From Phragmites australis (Eukaryota > Streptophyta > Magnoliopsida > Poales > Poaceae), in the NCBI RefSeq assembly GCF_958298935.1, contig NC_084921.1:49773001-49837000 (forward strand): DNA of 64,000 nt, read 5' to 3'. Shown here piece by piece: positions 1 through 12,600 of the stretch; position 1 is the first letter of the stretch, and every line of letters begins with the position of its first letter. The notes beneath the pieces are model-generated. The model saw only the letters and a list, made by a program, of their open reading frames with translations, was not told the origin of the DNA and made no database searches. Made by a program: the position numbers and the translations under genes.

Positions 1-839
1 CAAGATCAATTCAGAAGAACATAAAATGTTGTTTTAGCAGTTGTTGGTGGTAACACACGAGGATTTGTAGAGATCGAGATTTTCAAACTTGCTGGAGCAG
101 TGAGTAATTAAAATATCTAAATTCAGGTAGAGCCGAACCATATGACAAAAGCACGCTCATATATGCAAAAGCAGATTGATTTGCAACAAAAATATAGAGC
201 ATGGTTTTATGGATCCTCTCCGAAGATAATACAGCGAATGATATTTTTATATTCATGATATCTAATCTGTTTAAAATGTTACAAGGTTTATCTATATTAC
301 AAGATACTAAGTTTCTCATTTTTTTAAAAAAAATCATCCAAACCAAACTATAAACAAATCGAATAGCACATAAATAATGGTTTTACAAAGAACAACGGGA
401 GACATCCTCCATATTATGAATGCATGCTAAAAATTCATTGGCTTCACTGAATCGTGCAGCTATTTTTGACAACCACGTAAAGCGGAAGTGATGCCGAACA
501 CAATCTTATCGTGCCAACAAGAGCAGACAACATCGGAGTAGGACCTCGCGAGTCACGCACCACTCTTCACTCCACCAGTCTGATCCGGAAAACCTCTGAC
601 CAGTCACCCGTCAGCCTATCCCGATTTCAAACGCACGCCGCACAAACCCCATAACGTCATCTGACGCCGCGGGCCCCACCCGCCCGCGTCTCCAAAATCT
701 CCGCCTCCGCACGCACGGATGAGTACGCGTCCAGCTCCGCGCCTCCGCCACCCCCCACTACCACTCCTCAAAAACCCTCGCCAACACTCCCCGCTGCCCA
801 AGCGCCGCCGCTCGCCGGCGGGGGTACACCGCCTCTGCG
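1..839. other. Intergenic, 5' flank of the NAT-like gene
   Basis: No coding region is recognisable in 1-600, which is AT-rich. From about 600 the base composition becomes strongly GC-rich, as is usual around the promoter and 5' UTR of grass genes, and the NAT-like gene starts at 840. Reading frames on both strands through 616-1350 reflect this GC bias. No clear TATA box was identified. Confidence 0.6.
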
Positions 840-3800
840 ATGTCCTCCTCCTCCGGCGCGCTCCCGCAGCCTCGCCGCGGGCGCCCCGGGCCCTGGCCCC
901 CGGCGCCGCCCCCGCAACCTCAGGCGCCGCCCCTCTCCTGGGCCAAGCGCACTGGGTTTCAGTCCCGTGTCTCCGGCGAGTCCCTGCCCTCCGCTTCGGC
1001 CCCAACATCCGGTCAGGTCCGGCTCCCTCGTCCCGCTGAGGCCCCTGCCGATCTGGAGTCCGGGCCCCTGGCCCGATCCAATTCCGCCCTCCCGCCCCCT
1101 CCAGCCGCCGCCGCCGCCGCCGCCGCTGCGGGCAATGCCGAGAGGCAGCAGCCGCCGCCGCCGCCTCAGGCAAGGGCGCGGAGGAGGGACTCCGATGGCG
1201 GAAGGCCGAATGGGCAGGCGGCCGCGCCATCGCTTCCGCAGCTACAGGAGGACGAGGAGGAGGTGCCGGAGCGGCCGGCCCATGTGAAGTACGAGCTCCG
1301 TGACACTCCTGGAGTATGTAAGTACCCAACCAAGGAAGAGAAATGTGCACGTGTGATGTGGTGCGCTAAATGCTAATATGTAGGCGGTGTGATAACTTGA
1401 GCGGTTTTTAAGCTGTGTTGCAGTTCCTCTAGTGATATATGGATTCCAGCATTACATCTCCATGATTGGCTCGATCATCCTGATCCCTCTCGCGATGGTT
1501 CCTGCTATGGGCGGCACGGCTGTGAGTGTGGCATTCATTTTGTAGTATTTCTTGCAGTATGACTGATTTAGTTGGTTTGTTACTTAAGAGGTGCTGTTTG
1601 GATGTGTATCATTTAGGATGACATGGCAGCGGTGGTGTCCACAGTGTTGCTCGTCACGGGGATGACCACCTTGTTGCACATGTTCATTGGAACGAGGCTG
1701 CCACTTGTCCAGGGGCCATCCTTTGTATACCTTGCTCCTGCGCTGGCGATCATCAACTCCCCTGAGTTCTTTGGGCTCAATGACAATGTATGGATATACT
1801 TTTATTTGTGTTACGGTGGTGCAGTGCCTTTAACATGGCAAATGTTGCAATCACGCGAGGCTTGCTTGGTCTTTGTTCTCTACAGTCCTGATTGAGCTTA
1901 ACAACTTGCATTACATTGCAGAATTTTAAACACATAATGAAGCACCTGCAGGGAGCTATAATAATAGGAGGTGTATTCCAAGTGGTCTTGGGATATACAG
2001 GCCTGATGTCACTATTTCTAAGGTGTGCATCTCTTGCTGTTAATAAAATACGAAGCCCTTTTCTTGTCCAGGTGTGCACTGTCGTTTGACATATTAATAT
2101 TCTAATTATTATGTACTGTGAACACCTGATTAGCGTTGGCAGTGAATGAATCAAAGTGTAGTTTGGATGACACACTCTTAGGAAATAAAAGTTGATCTGA
2201 AGTCTCAGTCTGAATGCCAAATATTTCAAATATAGAGCACCTTTTGCATGGGCTCAACAACAACTTTCACATGGCCATACAGTCTCAACAATGTACATGA
2301 CATACTCTTGAATGTTAGGTAAGGATCATCGTAGTTATGAATTGGTCACTAGGTGTCTAAGCGTAAGTTGTTTGTTTCAATCCAGAAATATCCTTTCAAA
2401 TTTATTGTAACTGATGAATTCATTCACTCATGCACCTCATCTTTTTGTTGCACATTTTACCATGTGTTATAGTGAAAAGTAGTAATCCTCAGGTGATGTC
2501 TATCTTATTTGTGTATTTTGTCTTTATCTGTTTATTTCAGGTTGATAAATCCAGTTGTCGTCTCACCTACGGTTGCAGCTGTTGGACTTTCATTTTTCAG
2601 TTATGGGTTCACTAAAATAGGGACATGTATAGAGATGGGAATTTTGCAATTGTTGACGGTGGTTGTTTTTGCTCTTGTGAGTATGCGGGAAAAAATAGAT
2701 ACAATGTAATATAATGTTAATTACAAAATTATGTCCTTTTCTGATCATTTTTCTATTTCCCTTGTGGCAGTATCTCCGGAAAATAAAGTTATTTGGCTAC
2801 AGAGTGCTTCTAATTTATGCGGTAAGATTTTGACTTGTAATATTGATTGAATGTGTTAATTTGTGCTGCATGGTGGTTAGCATGAGAAGCTAACTTCTGA
2901 ACTACCGATGCTGCCTCTTTAGGTTCCTCTTGGATTAGGAATCACATGGGCCATTGCTTTCGTTCTCACAGCAACTGGGGTTTATAGCTACAAAGGTTGT
3001 GATGCAAATATTCCTGCCTCAAACAATGTATCAGCCTTTTGTCGAAAGCATGTATTGAGGATGACATCTTGCCGTGTAGACACTTCACATGCCTTAAGAT
3101 CTTCACCTTGGTTCAGATTTCCATATCCATTACAATGGGGCACTCCAGTTTTTAGTTGGAAAATGGGACTTGTGATGTGTGTTGTATCAGTCATTGCATC
3201 TGTTGATTCTGTAAGTTGATAATTGCTCTAAAGTTTGATTCTATCTACGTTGCTTTCCATTGGTATCTTTACTTTTCATAAATAAGCATGCAATGCATTA
3301 TGTGGGTAAAATCTACTCATTAGCAACTTACCTACATTTGTAAACTCCTTGCTAATGATCAACTTGACACGGGCTTTCTTCTTGGACACCTGTTTTGCTC
3401 TGTTGATGGTGGCTTGAAATTGGTCCACTCAGTAACGAGCATTATCTTATTACTGTTATTTAAAATCCAGAAGCAACCATTTGACTTCAATGCCCTTATG
3501 ATTCAAGTTTGTCTATCTCCTAATAATTTGTTTGTGACTTTTCAACTTAAGGTCGGTTCCTACCATGCATCATCTTTGTTTGTGGCCACAAGACCACCAA
3601 CATCTGGGGTTGTTAGCAGGGGTATTGGTGTTGAAGGTGTGTCGACAGTCTTGGCTGGCCTTTGGGGAACAGGAGTTGGGTCGGCAACGATTACAGAGAA
3701 TGTACACACAATTGCTGTGACTAAAATGGGCAGCCGAAGGGCAGTTGGATTTGGTGCTATTTTACTTGTACTGTTCTCTATTGTTGGTAAGAAACTATTT

Positions 3801-6173
3801 CGCATTTTTCATTTCAGTCAAAAAAATTCTCGCATGCTGTGAGAAGAGCAAAGATCATCAAAATAAATTATAACATACATACTTCATGGTTATTGCTATT
3901 ATTATGACTCCTTTGTAGGAAAAGTTGGTGCCTTTATTGCTTCTATTCCTGATGTTATGGTTGCTGCTCTCCTTTGCTTCATGTGGGCCATGCTCTGTGC
4001 TCTTGGCTTGTCCAATCTTCGTTACAGTGCCACAGGAAGCTTCAGGAACAATACTATAGTTGGGCTGGCTTTGTTCTTGTCCCTATCAGTTCCGTCATAC
4101 TTCCAGCAGTACGGTGTACATCCTAGTGCAAACTCATCAGTTCCGACTTACTTTCAGCCATACAATGTTGCATCTCATGGACCTGTACACACTGGATCTG
4201 GTGGGGTATGTGCTCAAACTTTCAATCCTTTTCATTGTAATACTTTGTTATCCTATTCTCCTCTCTATTTGTGCATTATAGTTAAAAGAAGGCATTATTG
4301 CCTTATTGGCCATAGACCCATAGCTTGTTGATAAAAAATCATGTATCCATATTTTGTACACTTGAATTCTTCGTGGTGGCTGCATAGGCAGGCAGATATT
4401 TGGTTTCTTTCTGCAAGATCACACTAGAAGCCATCAAACTATTTCAATTTCTGCAATCGAGCCCCCAAAGTCCAATTTTGTTATCTGAGTGCATCAGCTA
4501 TCCAGCTATGTGCAATCAAGCCCCTTAAGTTCATTTTATTTGAGCAATTGTACTGTTTGACTTTGTCTAATCGGGCCCTCTGGTTGGAAATTTGGTGAAC
4601 CAACTTTTACTTGAACTTTATATGAGACATAATGATAAGCTTCTACTAAAAGTTTATAACATGCTTCAGAGATAGTTTCTTACTGAAATTATTCCTTTTC
4701 TTTTTGTGATGCATTGAAATGATACATTATAGCCTTACAGGTCTTTCATGAACATAGCTTTCGCTATTTTACTGTCTTGCCAGGATATGTTTCTCCAACG
4801 AACCTCAAATTCCAAGTTTAGATTGTATATAGTTATGTTGTTAAATTTTAGTCAGTGACCCTCATTGACTCAAATTAATGTTTTTTTTGGCATAGTATTG
4901 TTGTAAAAGCCGCTAGGCGTGATGCTGCCTACGCAGCCTGGTATACGCATCCGGCCTAAAAGCCGGGCATATGAATGAACTGTAACCCTGCTCATCCGCT
5001 GCACATTTCCATCCTGCTGCCGCCACCCCTTTCCTCCGCCACCAACCCAGGGTCTCTCCCTCTACTCCCTCCCCTTCATGCTGCTAATTTTCTCGCCTGG
5101 CTTTCCTTTGACTACCCAACTTGCCACTGACTACCTAGGAAGGCCAGCCTCCAAGCTTGTTGCTTATGCCAAAATTGCTGATCAGCGCCCAGGCAGTGCC
5201 TTTTAGAAAACGATGTCATATTGGAAGGATCTGACTAGATAATGTTCAATAATAAATGACTCAACTATAAAACAGTAGAGTGGCTCAGATTAATTAAATG
5301 AACTCTGTGGGCTTTATTGCTGCACAAATGAAATAGTTTGGGGTTTATGGTGCAACTTTTGAAAAAATATGGATAAAGAAAAATAGGTAGCAGTTGAAGA
5401 CACAAATTAAAGGAAATTATATGCTTCACAGTCTGGTTGTTCAAGCTATATGCTTCAACTGAAAATTAGTCAAGTTATGAATAGTTCAGTGGGTAAAGCA
5501 TTTGATGTTGGATTGGATGTACTCCAGTACATGTCTGTTTGTTCAAGCTTGAAGTATAGTGAATTATATTACTGTCCTTTTTGAGCCTAAATCTCCTCTT
5601 CACACTCCAGGGTCAAATTGGTTTCTACGACATTCTTCCTTTTAGGTTATTATTATTAGTAGCAGCAGCAGCAGCAGCAGTACCAGCTTCTGACCATTTT
5701 GCACCAGAAAAAGAAATATATGATCAAATTGATTTTTTATGATGTCAAGCCTTCAGATTTAAATGCCTAAATTATCGACTTCTTGTACTTACAATCCAAC
5801 CTAATAGGGACACAAGTAAACACCTTATTGTTTCATAGTAAGAAAAGAGGTGCGATCCTATGTAATCAACTCATGGTGAGGGTTGCAAATTCACGATTTT
5901 AGCCTCAGTCTATGTATTTGACTAAAATTTCTATATCTGCTTGCATCTCAGGTGAACTATGTCCTCAACACGTTACTGTCACTCAACATGGTCATTGCAT
6001 TTCTGGTTGCTCTTGTACTTGACAACACAGTCCCTGGTGGCCGCCAAGAGCGGGGGTTGTATGTATGGTCAGAAGCAGAGGCGGCAAGGAGAGAATCAGC
6101 AGTCATGAAAGACTATGAACTTCCTTTCAAGATTGGACACGCGTTCAGGTGGGTGAAGTGCGTTGGCCTATAG
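840..6173 (+). CDS. NAT12-like: Nucleobase-ascorbate transporter, NAT11/12-type (10 exons)
   Basis: A multi-pass membrane permease of the NAT/NCS2 family, which moves nucleobases or ascorbate with a cation; the substrate of the NAT11/12 branch is not settled. My exon model is 840-1317, 1424-1521, 1617-1787, 1922-2022, 2541-2676, 2771-2821, 2923-3210, 3552-3786, 3919-4205 and 5952-6173. Every junction is GT-AG and the total of 2067 nt gives an open frame of 688 residues. The first exon encodes a hydrophilic N-terminal extension of about 159 residues, rich in Pro, Ala and Arg, typical of NAT11/12 and absent from short NATs. The QH motif of the first helix is at residues 168-169 (GFQHYISMIG). 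The family signature is ENVHTIAVTK at 490-499, with His where most members have Gly. The C-terminus is hydrophilic (ALVLDNTVPG, then a charged tail). The ATG at 840 gives the longest frame. No break was seen. Confidence 0.9.
1104..1128 (+). repeat. GCC trinucleotide run in NAT exon 1
   Basis: A run of GCC units encodes a short poly-alanine tract in the N-terminal extension of the transporter. It is in frame, and its length probably varies between accessions. Confidence 0.85.
4206..5951 (+). other. Long intron 9 of the NAT-like gene
   Basis: A 1.75-kb intron between the ninth and tenth coding exons, far longer than the others (roughly 80-520 bp). It holds an AGC trinucleotide microsatellite at about 5658-5680 and a GC-richer stretch at 4910-5170 that is unlike its surroundings and may be an old insertion. 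No coding sequence was recognised. Confidence 0.7.
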
Positions 6174-7312
6174 CACAATTTTGGGTAGTTTCTAGCTTTG
6201 GCCAAGTGGATGAACATCTCAAGTGAAGGAATTGGTTAGTCATGAGTCATGACTGACTGTTTCGCGACCCAAGCTAGTGTATATCCTAAATTACTCCTTA
6301 GCTTGTCCCGATCATGTAGATTTTCAGATTTTTTTAGACTACTGTATATCATCGCTGACGGATTTTGCTCTTCTCCTGGTATTTAGCTGGTTTTAGGGAT
6401 ATCAATTTGTACATGCGATAGCCGGTAAAAGAATTCTTAGTTACAACTGATCTCTATCTGGTTCTGTATTAACTTAGCTTCACAGGGATCAGAAATCTGA
6501 TTTTTCCAGTTGGTTTGTAGCTACCACAGGACCGGCATTTGCGTACACCCTACCGGGAATTCGGGCTACCGAGCCTCTTCATGATTATCGACGTATTATG
6601 GGTAGGATTATACGCAGGGCGCTGGTGCTGGGTCGCGTGCTTGCATGCCAATGATGAATGACGCCACAGAGCATGAAGTGGAGCACCCAGAAGGCCCGCT
6701 TTATCTGGCCGCTTCCCAGGAGGCCAGGACACGTCGTTGGCAGCAATCGGCTGTGCCGGCCTACGCCGATGAAGAGGCTGACGCAGGCATTCACACGGAG
6801 CGGCCGGACGAGTACGGGTGAATGGGCGATCCCCTCGTCACCTTCACCGCGAACGCACGGCCGGCCGCTGCAGTTGCCGTCCCCGGCTGGCCTGGCGTGC
6901 GTCCGCTCGCGAATGCCAGTGCAGTCAAACGGGCATGGAAGCGTACCGTCCGCAGGCGCCACGCACGGCTCGGACTGCGCGTGACCGGTGGACGACTGCG
7001 GCAGGACGGTGGTCGCGATGATGGCGGCTGGCGTTGGTGGAAGCACACATGCCGAACATATCATAATGTATCATGATTCACTTTCTGCTTGAGGAGGCAA
7101 GCAACGTATCATGATTCACTTTCTGTTTGCAGGGACACACTGTCCGGTGGGGCCAAATCTATCTGTGCTGATCTCATGTATAGGAATGCTGCAGAACAAA
7201 CGAAGACACCTCTATACTGCTATACCAAACTACAGGCAGAGAAATGCTAACAAATGAAGACATCAACAAAAGACGTGTGGTATAGACGTGTAGTTACAAC
7301 TTACAACATCCA
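6174..7312. other. Intergenic between NAT-like and coiled-coil genes; short direct repeat
   Basis: The 3' flank of the transporter is followed by a GC-rich block at 6530-7040 with overlapping frames on both strands and no recognisable protein. A 24-bp direct repeat beginning gtatcatgattcactttctg occurs at 7068-7091 and 7106-7129. The two genes are convergent, so this region should hold both polyadenylation sites. Confidence 0.6.
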
Positions 7313-9868
7313 CTAATTCGAAATGGTGTAATCGATACCACGCTGCATGAACAAATCTTCATCTCCAAGAGGCATTCCTCTCCTCAGATCTTCCTTCAGC
7401 CCTGGAATTCTAAAAGGAAGAGAAGTACAAGTACCCCCAACTGTAAAATCTGGTCTTGGAATGTCGCTGCACCTACCAGAAGTAGGCACTGAGAGCAGTG
7501 CAGAACTGTGAAGATCACAGCGTTGCTTCGCTGAAAACACAGAACCACCTCCAGAAACCGTTGGAACCTCTGTAGCAGCAGGGTTGCTTGCGAAGACGGC
7601 ATGCCGACTACTAGCTGCCCCCAAACTAAACTCTGAGCCACAGGCATTTCTTGAGAACATTGTCTGATCCACTGGAAACGAGTCCGTTGGCAGCCGAAAC
7701 AATCCGGGAGTGCTAACGGGGATCTTAATGTAATCCTCTATCTCCCTGCGGTAATCGTCTCCTGGTGCGGGGAGCGCCAAAATCTCCTCACGACGAGGGC
7801 TTGAACTGCTTAGTTTTCCTGAGACCGAAATGCCGGTGTCATTGAACTGCAAAGCCACGCTTTCATGGTAATCCTCTGGTGCCGGGAGAGCCAAAATCTC
7901 CTGACGAGCTGGACTTGAACTGCTGAGCTCTTCTCTATACGAATTGCTGTTGTCGTTGGCCGGCATGTCGTCGTGTTCTTTGTGCTCATCTCCTGGTGCT
8001 GGGAGCGCCAAGGTCACCTGGTTGGGAGGAACTGGCTTGGTCAGTTTGGCTCTCAGGGAAATCCTGGCTCGTTGAAGCGCTTCCAGGACACTCCCTACGT
8101 CCACATTGCTGCTGCTTGACGGCCGATACGTCTGTGTGTCAAGCTGGCTGTCTGTGTGGTCATGGAAGTGTGACGAGCTCCTGTCAGAGACCTTGCTGTT
8201 GAGGGTGTCACTCGAGGGGCTCCCATCTAATGGTGCTTTTATGGCGTAGTGCTCACGAGGTCGAGCATTAGTGTTGCAGCCTGAATCGCCGTCTGAGTTT
8301 TCGTCTCCCCGGTCTTGATCTTGCCTTGTGACCGTGCTGGTATTGGAGCTTTCTTGTGCTGAAACAGAAGCAGCCTGCGCACGACCGTGATCAGGCTCGT
8401 CGTTTGCTTCACGCAGCTGGGCACAGTTTTCTTGTGATGCGATTTGTAGTGATTCTGAAAGGGAACCGTTCGGCAGACATTCAGCAGAGGGATTGCTGGT
8501 GCTGGGGAGATTCTTGTGACATGATTTTGCCTCCACATCACAATGAATTTGTTGGTCTGTAACAGTAGCACGTTGGTTGCTCTGCTCCCGGCCTTTTTTG
8601 ACCTGATATGGCTTATGCTGTACCTCAGCATCACCCTGGAATTTAAAAAAACAAAAACAAAAGACATTTGTAAAATCAAGAAGACCATCACCTCCTACAG
8701 TATTCACGTAATCAAACGCTGAATTCTGAACCATGGCATCAACCATCAGCCTTAACTTGCAGTATTTTAACATGATAGATGATTTGGTTACCAAATTTGT
8801 ACAGATCTAGCAGTATACATTTACACACTGTAATGTAGTAGAAACCAGTAGCAAACAAGATGCCATAACTAAGTAGTAGAAGATTTTTAGTTGCTTACCT
8901 TATTTGCCTTCCGGTTCTCGTTGTACTGCTTCTCCCACTCCCTCTGAGCTTTCTCCTCTTCCTCGTACTGCCCTATCAGCTCGGCCTGCCTCTCCAGCAC
9001 CCTCTCCATCTCCCCATCCTTCTCGCACCTGATCACGTACTGGCCACCACTACCATCCCCTGAACTCCGCTCATCTCCACCGTCCATGTCAGCCTGGCCG
9101 TCGTCCGTACAGTCCGATCCATCTTGCCGCGCCTTCTGACTCTCCGCGGCCACGACGTCACCGCTGCCCTCTTCCGGTGACGCCGACCTACCGCTGCCGC
9201 CATTTCTGAGCGGAAGAACAAATTGTCAAATGAAGAAAAACACAGGTGGGGTGACAAGAATGGCATGTAGAATTGGAGCACCTCGGCTCCATCCGCCGCT
9301 TGTTCTTGCGGCACGACTGCCCCATCCGGTACTTGGGAGAGGAATCGGAGGAGGACAGAGAGTAGAAGTAGCTCCGTCTGTGCTTCTGCTTGAGCTGCCT
9401 GGCCTTGCGCGGGCTCACGCTGCGGCCTTTCCACGACAGCCCGCCGGGCTGGGCCGTCCCGGACGGCTCCTCCTCCCCCAGGGCGCGGGCCGTGTCGCAG
9501 CGGCTCTTCGCGTCCTCCTCCCCCTCCTCGTCGCCGTCCTGGTCGGAGCCCAAGTCGTCGTCCACGTCCGAGAGGTGGCCGCTGAAGTCATGGGACTCCA
9601 GGATGGCGAGCACCTCTGCGGCCGCCCGCTCCGCCTGCCGCCTCTGCTCCGTCACCGCCCGGACCTGCTCCTCAAGCTCTGCGACCTGAGAGAAACGCAC
9701 ACAGTCAATGCCAATGCCACCAACAGCAACGCCAGTGCAAGCACGGGGTGGGAGGCGTACGCTCTTGGCGAGCTCGTCCGCGCGCTCCTTTGCGGCCCGG
9801 GACACGGACCGCTCGGAGAGCAGCCGCGCGCGGAGGAAGTCGATGGTCATTGCCGTGGAGTCCGCCAT
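7313..9868 (-). CDS. Plant coiled-coil protein of unknown function (4 exons)
   Basis: Exons 9868-9761, 9685-9282, 9205-8899 and 8635-7313 join at GT-AG sites to give 713 residues. I recognise the type as a plant-specific protein but cannot name a function. The N-terminus (about residues 10-75) is a long charged helix with heptad character (ERADELAKSVAELEEQVRAV). An acidic stretch follows (DVDDDLGSDQDGDEEGEED), then a basic, possibly nuclear-targeting segment ending CRKNKRRMEP. Residues of about 236-273 form a second coiled coil (ERQAELIGQYEEEEKAQREW). The large last exon is Ser-rich and low complexity but contains a short helix (SVLEALQRARISLRAKL, about 455-470) and three copies of LALPAP followed by GD or ED at about 482, 522 and 560. 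The ATG at 9868 opens the helix and is the only good start. A MULE terminus begins about 100 bp upstream. Confidence 0.8.
7737..8022 (-). repeat. Three LALPAP(G/E)D repeats within the coiled-coil gene
   Basis: Three imperfect copies of about 117 bp (about 39 residues) each carry LALPAP followed by GD or ED. Copies 2 and 3 are also preceded by a Ser run and a basic pair (SSSSPARQEI, SSSSPRREEI). This is an in-frame tandem duplication in the last exon. Its function is unknown; it could be a short linear binding motif used several times. Confidence 0.7.
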
Positions 9869-9970
9869 CTGTCCGCGCGCGCAGCCGCAGTGCCTCCGCC
9901 GGTCTGCTCGGCCGCGGCGTGGGGACGAGAACGCCGAGCCAAGCTGCCCTGAAGAAGCTAGTGGACTCCC

Positions 9971-10160
9971 GTACTGCAAAAACACTATTTTTATCAAACG
10001 GTGACGCGTCCTCGGTCATAGGGTCCCGTGGAAGTTTCTAGGTTACTTTTGTCAAATCGTTAGACAAAAACTAATTTTTTTAAATAGTACATAGAAAATT
10101 AATTTTTACTAAATTGTTGATGGAAAACTTGTTTTTACCACACGGTTGAACGAAAAATCC
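9971..10160 (+). repeat. Left inverted terminus of the MULE
   Basis: Made of several degenerate palindromic modules of about 25 bp, such as ttttgtcaaatcgttagaca at 10044. Its reverse complement matches the right terminus over most of its length. The outer edge lies about 100 bp upstream of the coiled-coil gene's ATG at 9868, so the insertion is in that gene's 5' UTR or core promoter. Confidence 0.75.
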
Positions 10161-10679
10161 CTATAAGCTTAATGTGAAACCTATCTCCTGCGTCGGAATG
10201 TATTCTTCTGCACTTCCTAAGAAGGTATTTTCTTGCTAACAAGCCATTCCGGCAAACAAGAGATCAAATTTTTTTCTTCTATTCACAAAATATTATATCA
10301 CTTTTTTATTTTACGATTGAACTTATTTCTTATACGGAATGGAAAGATATAAAATAAATTATAGAATCACTTGTTTGACAATATGACGTAGCTGACAAAA
10401 ATTAAATGGAGCTACAATAGTAGTTGTAAAGCATAAGTAGCATAGAATCAAGTACAGAGGTTACATCGCTGATGAACATTATATGCAACATGTGATTTTT
10501 CATCATAGCGCAAATAGATCATAACCATAAAGAGTTGATGATAACAAATATTGGCATGTACGGTACGCCTAAAGAGTAACCTAATAGCGTGCTGCTGCTA
10601 AATCTAACATGGCTTAGGGAAAAAAATATGTCAGGTTACAATAGATGCTCTCTACTAAGTGTACTTAGGATATTTGCTC

Positions 10680-11292
10680 TTTTTTAGGACATCGGTGCCC
10701 ACCACCCTAGCACGACGGGCCCTTTCTTGCTTCCTTTTTCTCTCTGCCTCACGTGCTTCAGCCGCGGCTCGCTCAGTCACTGCCTTCCTCATGCGCTCCT
10801 CCTCTTGATGTTTCAGCTATAGTTACTCATGCTATTTCTTGTACTCCCGGCGTTCGTATGCTTCTCTCCTCCACCGCATGCTTATGTCGACCCATGCTTC
10901 TGGTGCTCATTTTGCTCCATGTTGAGCCATTCCATGAAGTCACAGATAGGGGGAGGAGACTGGACAAATGAAATAAGAGAGGAGATTAGTAAGACAATGT
11001 ATGGATTCATATGTAAAGTGTCATATGAGTGATCTATATCGTTATACCGGTGGATACTCATACGATCCATGTCCAGGCTTGTCGTACTAGTAGTTGGCAC
11101 ACATGAAGAATCGTAGTTCATATGTGTAGGATATGTCCTGAGACTCGCGAAGCCTACAATGGTCGTCACAGAAACACATCGGCGGTTCGACCCCTTAGAG
11201 AATGAAAATCCCCTAATGTTTCTTAGGTGGGTTTGGTGAAGCTGAAGAAGACATTGCAGTTGAGAGAGCCGAGGAAGGAGTGGTCTATCCAT
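10680..11292 (-). pseudogene. MULE-internal reading frame remnant
   Basis: A minus-strand frame includes GFSFSKGSNRRCVSV and PPPICDFMEWLNMEQNEHQK. CDF.EW.(D/N) followed by a charged helix resembles small accessory frames found in grass MULEs, but I do not recognise a named domain. It lies inside the inverted termini and in the same orientation as the transposase and PMD frames. It could instead be a captured gene piece. Confidence 0.35.
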
Positions 11293-12488
11293 GGATAAGG
11301 GTGAGGTTATTTATAATGGATGGGGGCTGGTGCATGGACTGAGTGCACGTGCTTGGCTGGGGGCTGAAATATAGGATTCATTGTAAAAGCTGAAAAGTTT
11401 ATATCATTAATGCTTGACAGGGATTCTTTGTGGAAGCTGTTGCTTGGTGTGGTCATTTCATTATATAAAAGTTTAGCAAGTAGTTATTATTGTCTCTGCA
11501 TGTGTGGCAGAGAATCCAATAAAATCATTAGGCTTAGAAAAATCGTATTGGTATAATGATAAATCCTAGCCATTTTATTGAAGAAAGTAAAGTACATCAC
11601 GTATAAGGGTCATCGTAAGCATTTATTACCTATCTGTGGCTACATTACATAAGACAATAAGCACCAACTCGTATCCTATTCGTACATAATCTTCAACAAG
11701 ATACAATAGCATGTAGTACTCCATCGCTAAATGAAGCATGTATTATGGAAAGATAGATTGTCGAGTGCAAGAAAATATCTAATGGGTTAGTGGAAAAGAT
11801 GGAGGTTTCTCATCCAGATATTCCCGTTGGTTGTTCCCACCATAGTAATATAGTAGAATAAGATAGTAGCATCATAGTAACTAAACTACTCCGTAAACTA
11901 GCAGTCTGAACTAATAAAATGGAAAGCTGAACAAATAACATTTATTAAGCATAAAAGCAACACAGACTACTCCTGATCCTTACCCCGACCCCTTCCCTGA
12001 GCCCTACCTCTGGTACGCTTTCATCTATGTGCTGACGCTAGAACGTCGGCCTCCACCTCCTCCCAAGGATGCTCATAGGCAGAAGGTATGTACCAATTAG
12101 GCGCGTGGCGCTCACGTCTGGGCAACTAGGGATCATAACTACCTTTTGCCTCCTGCTGTGTAGTTTGAGTGGGCGAGGGTGCACCGTACAACTGTGATGA
12201 GTCCAACACTTCTGCGGCCCCTACATAGTCAAAGAATGGGTTCCCGCTAGAGTGTGGCGTACCCCCAAAAACCTATGTGGTTGTATCGATGTAGATCAAA
12301 CCTGCATTTATATCGTGTAGAAACAAGTGAGTATTGGCAGAGAATACGTAATAAATAAAACATTATGGAATAAAGAGTCGTGACATACCTGGCGTAGGAA
12401 TACACATAGGCGTGGCAAAACCAGAGCCTTCTACATGGACAGGTCGTGGAGGCTGAGGAGTATCGTAGCCATGCCCGGTTCATCTAGG

Positions 12489-12600
12489 GCCTCCTATGAA
12501 CTGGGGGGGCGTCCCATTTAGAGCCTCCTATGAACTGGGGGAAGGTCCATCTAGAGCCTCCTGTGAACTAGGGGGGCGACCCATCTGGAGCCTCCTGCCT
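12489..12600 (-). repeat. 33-34-bp tandem repeat in the PMD gene tail
   Basis: The string gcctcct(a/g)tgaact recurs at 12489, 12523 and 12556, with a partial fourth copy at 12590. This gives a period of 33-34 bp over about 110 bp. A mixed 33/34 spacing shifts the frame, so it is not a clean coding repeat now. Confidence 0.8.

Noticed and set aside
616..1376. Overlapping open frames on both strands (up to 244 codons) around the start of the NAT-like gene
   Set aside because: They reflect GC-rich composition; only the 840-1317 frame splices into the transporter.
5658..5680. AGC repeat as an exon
   Set aside because: It lies within intron 9 and extends no frame; a microsatellite.
6530..7076. 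Several 60-160-codon frames on both strands
   Set aside because: GC-rich DNA without recognisable domains, splice context or consistent start.
9230..10041. Long plus-strand frames, the longest 240 codons
   Set aside because: Antisense shadow of exons 1-2 of the coiled-coil gene, whose minus-strand splice sites and coiled coil are convincing.
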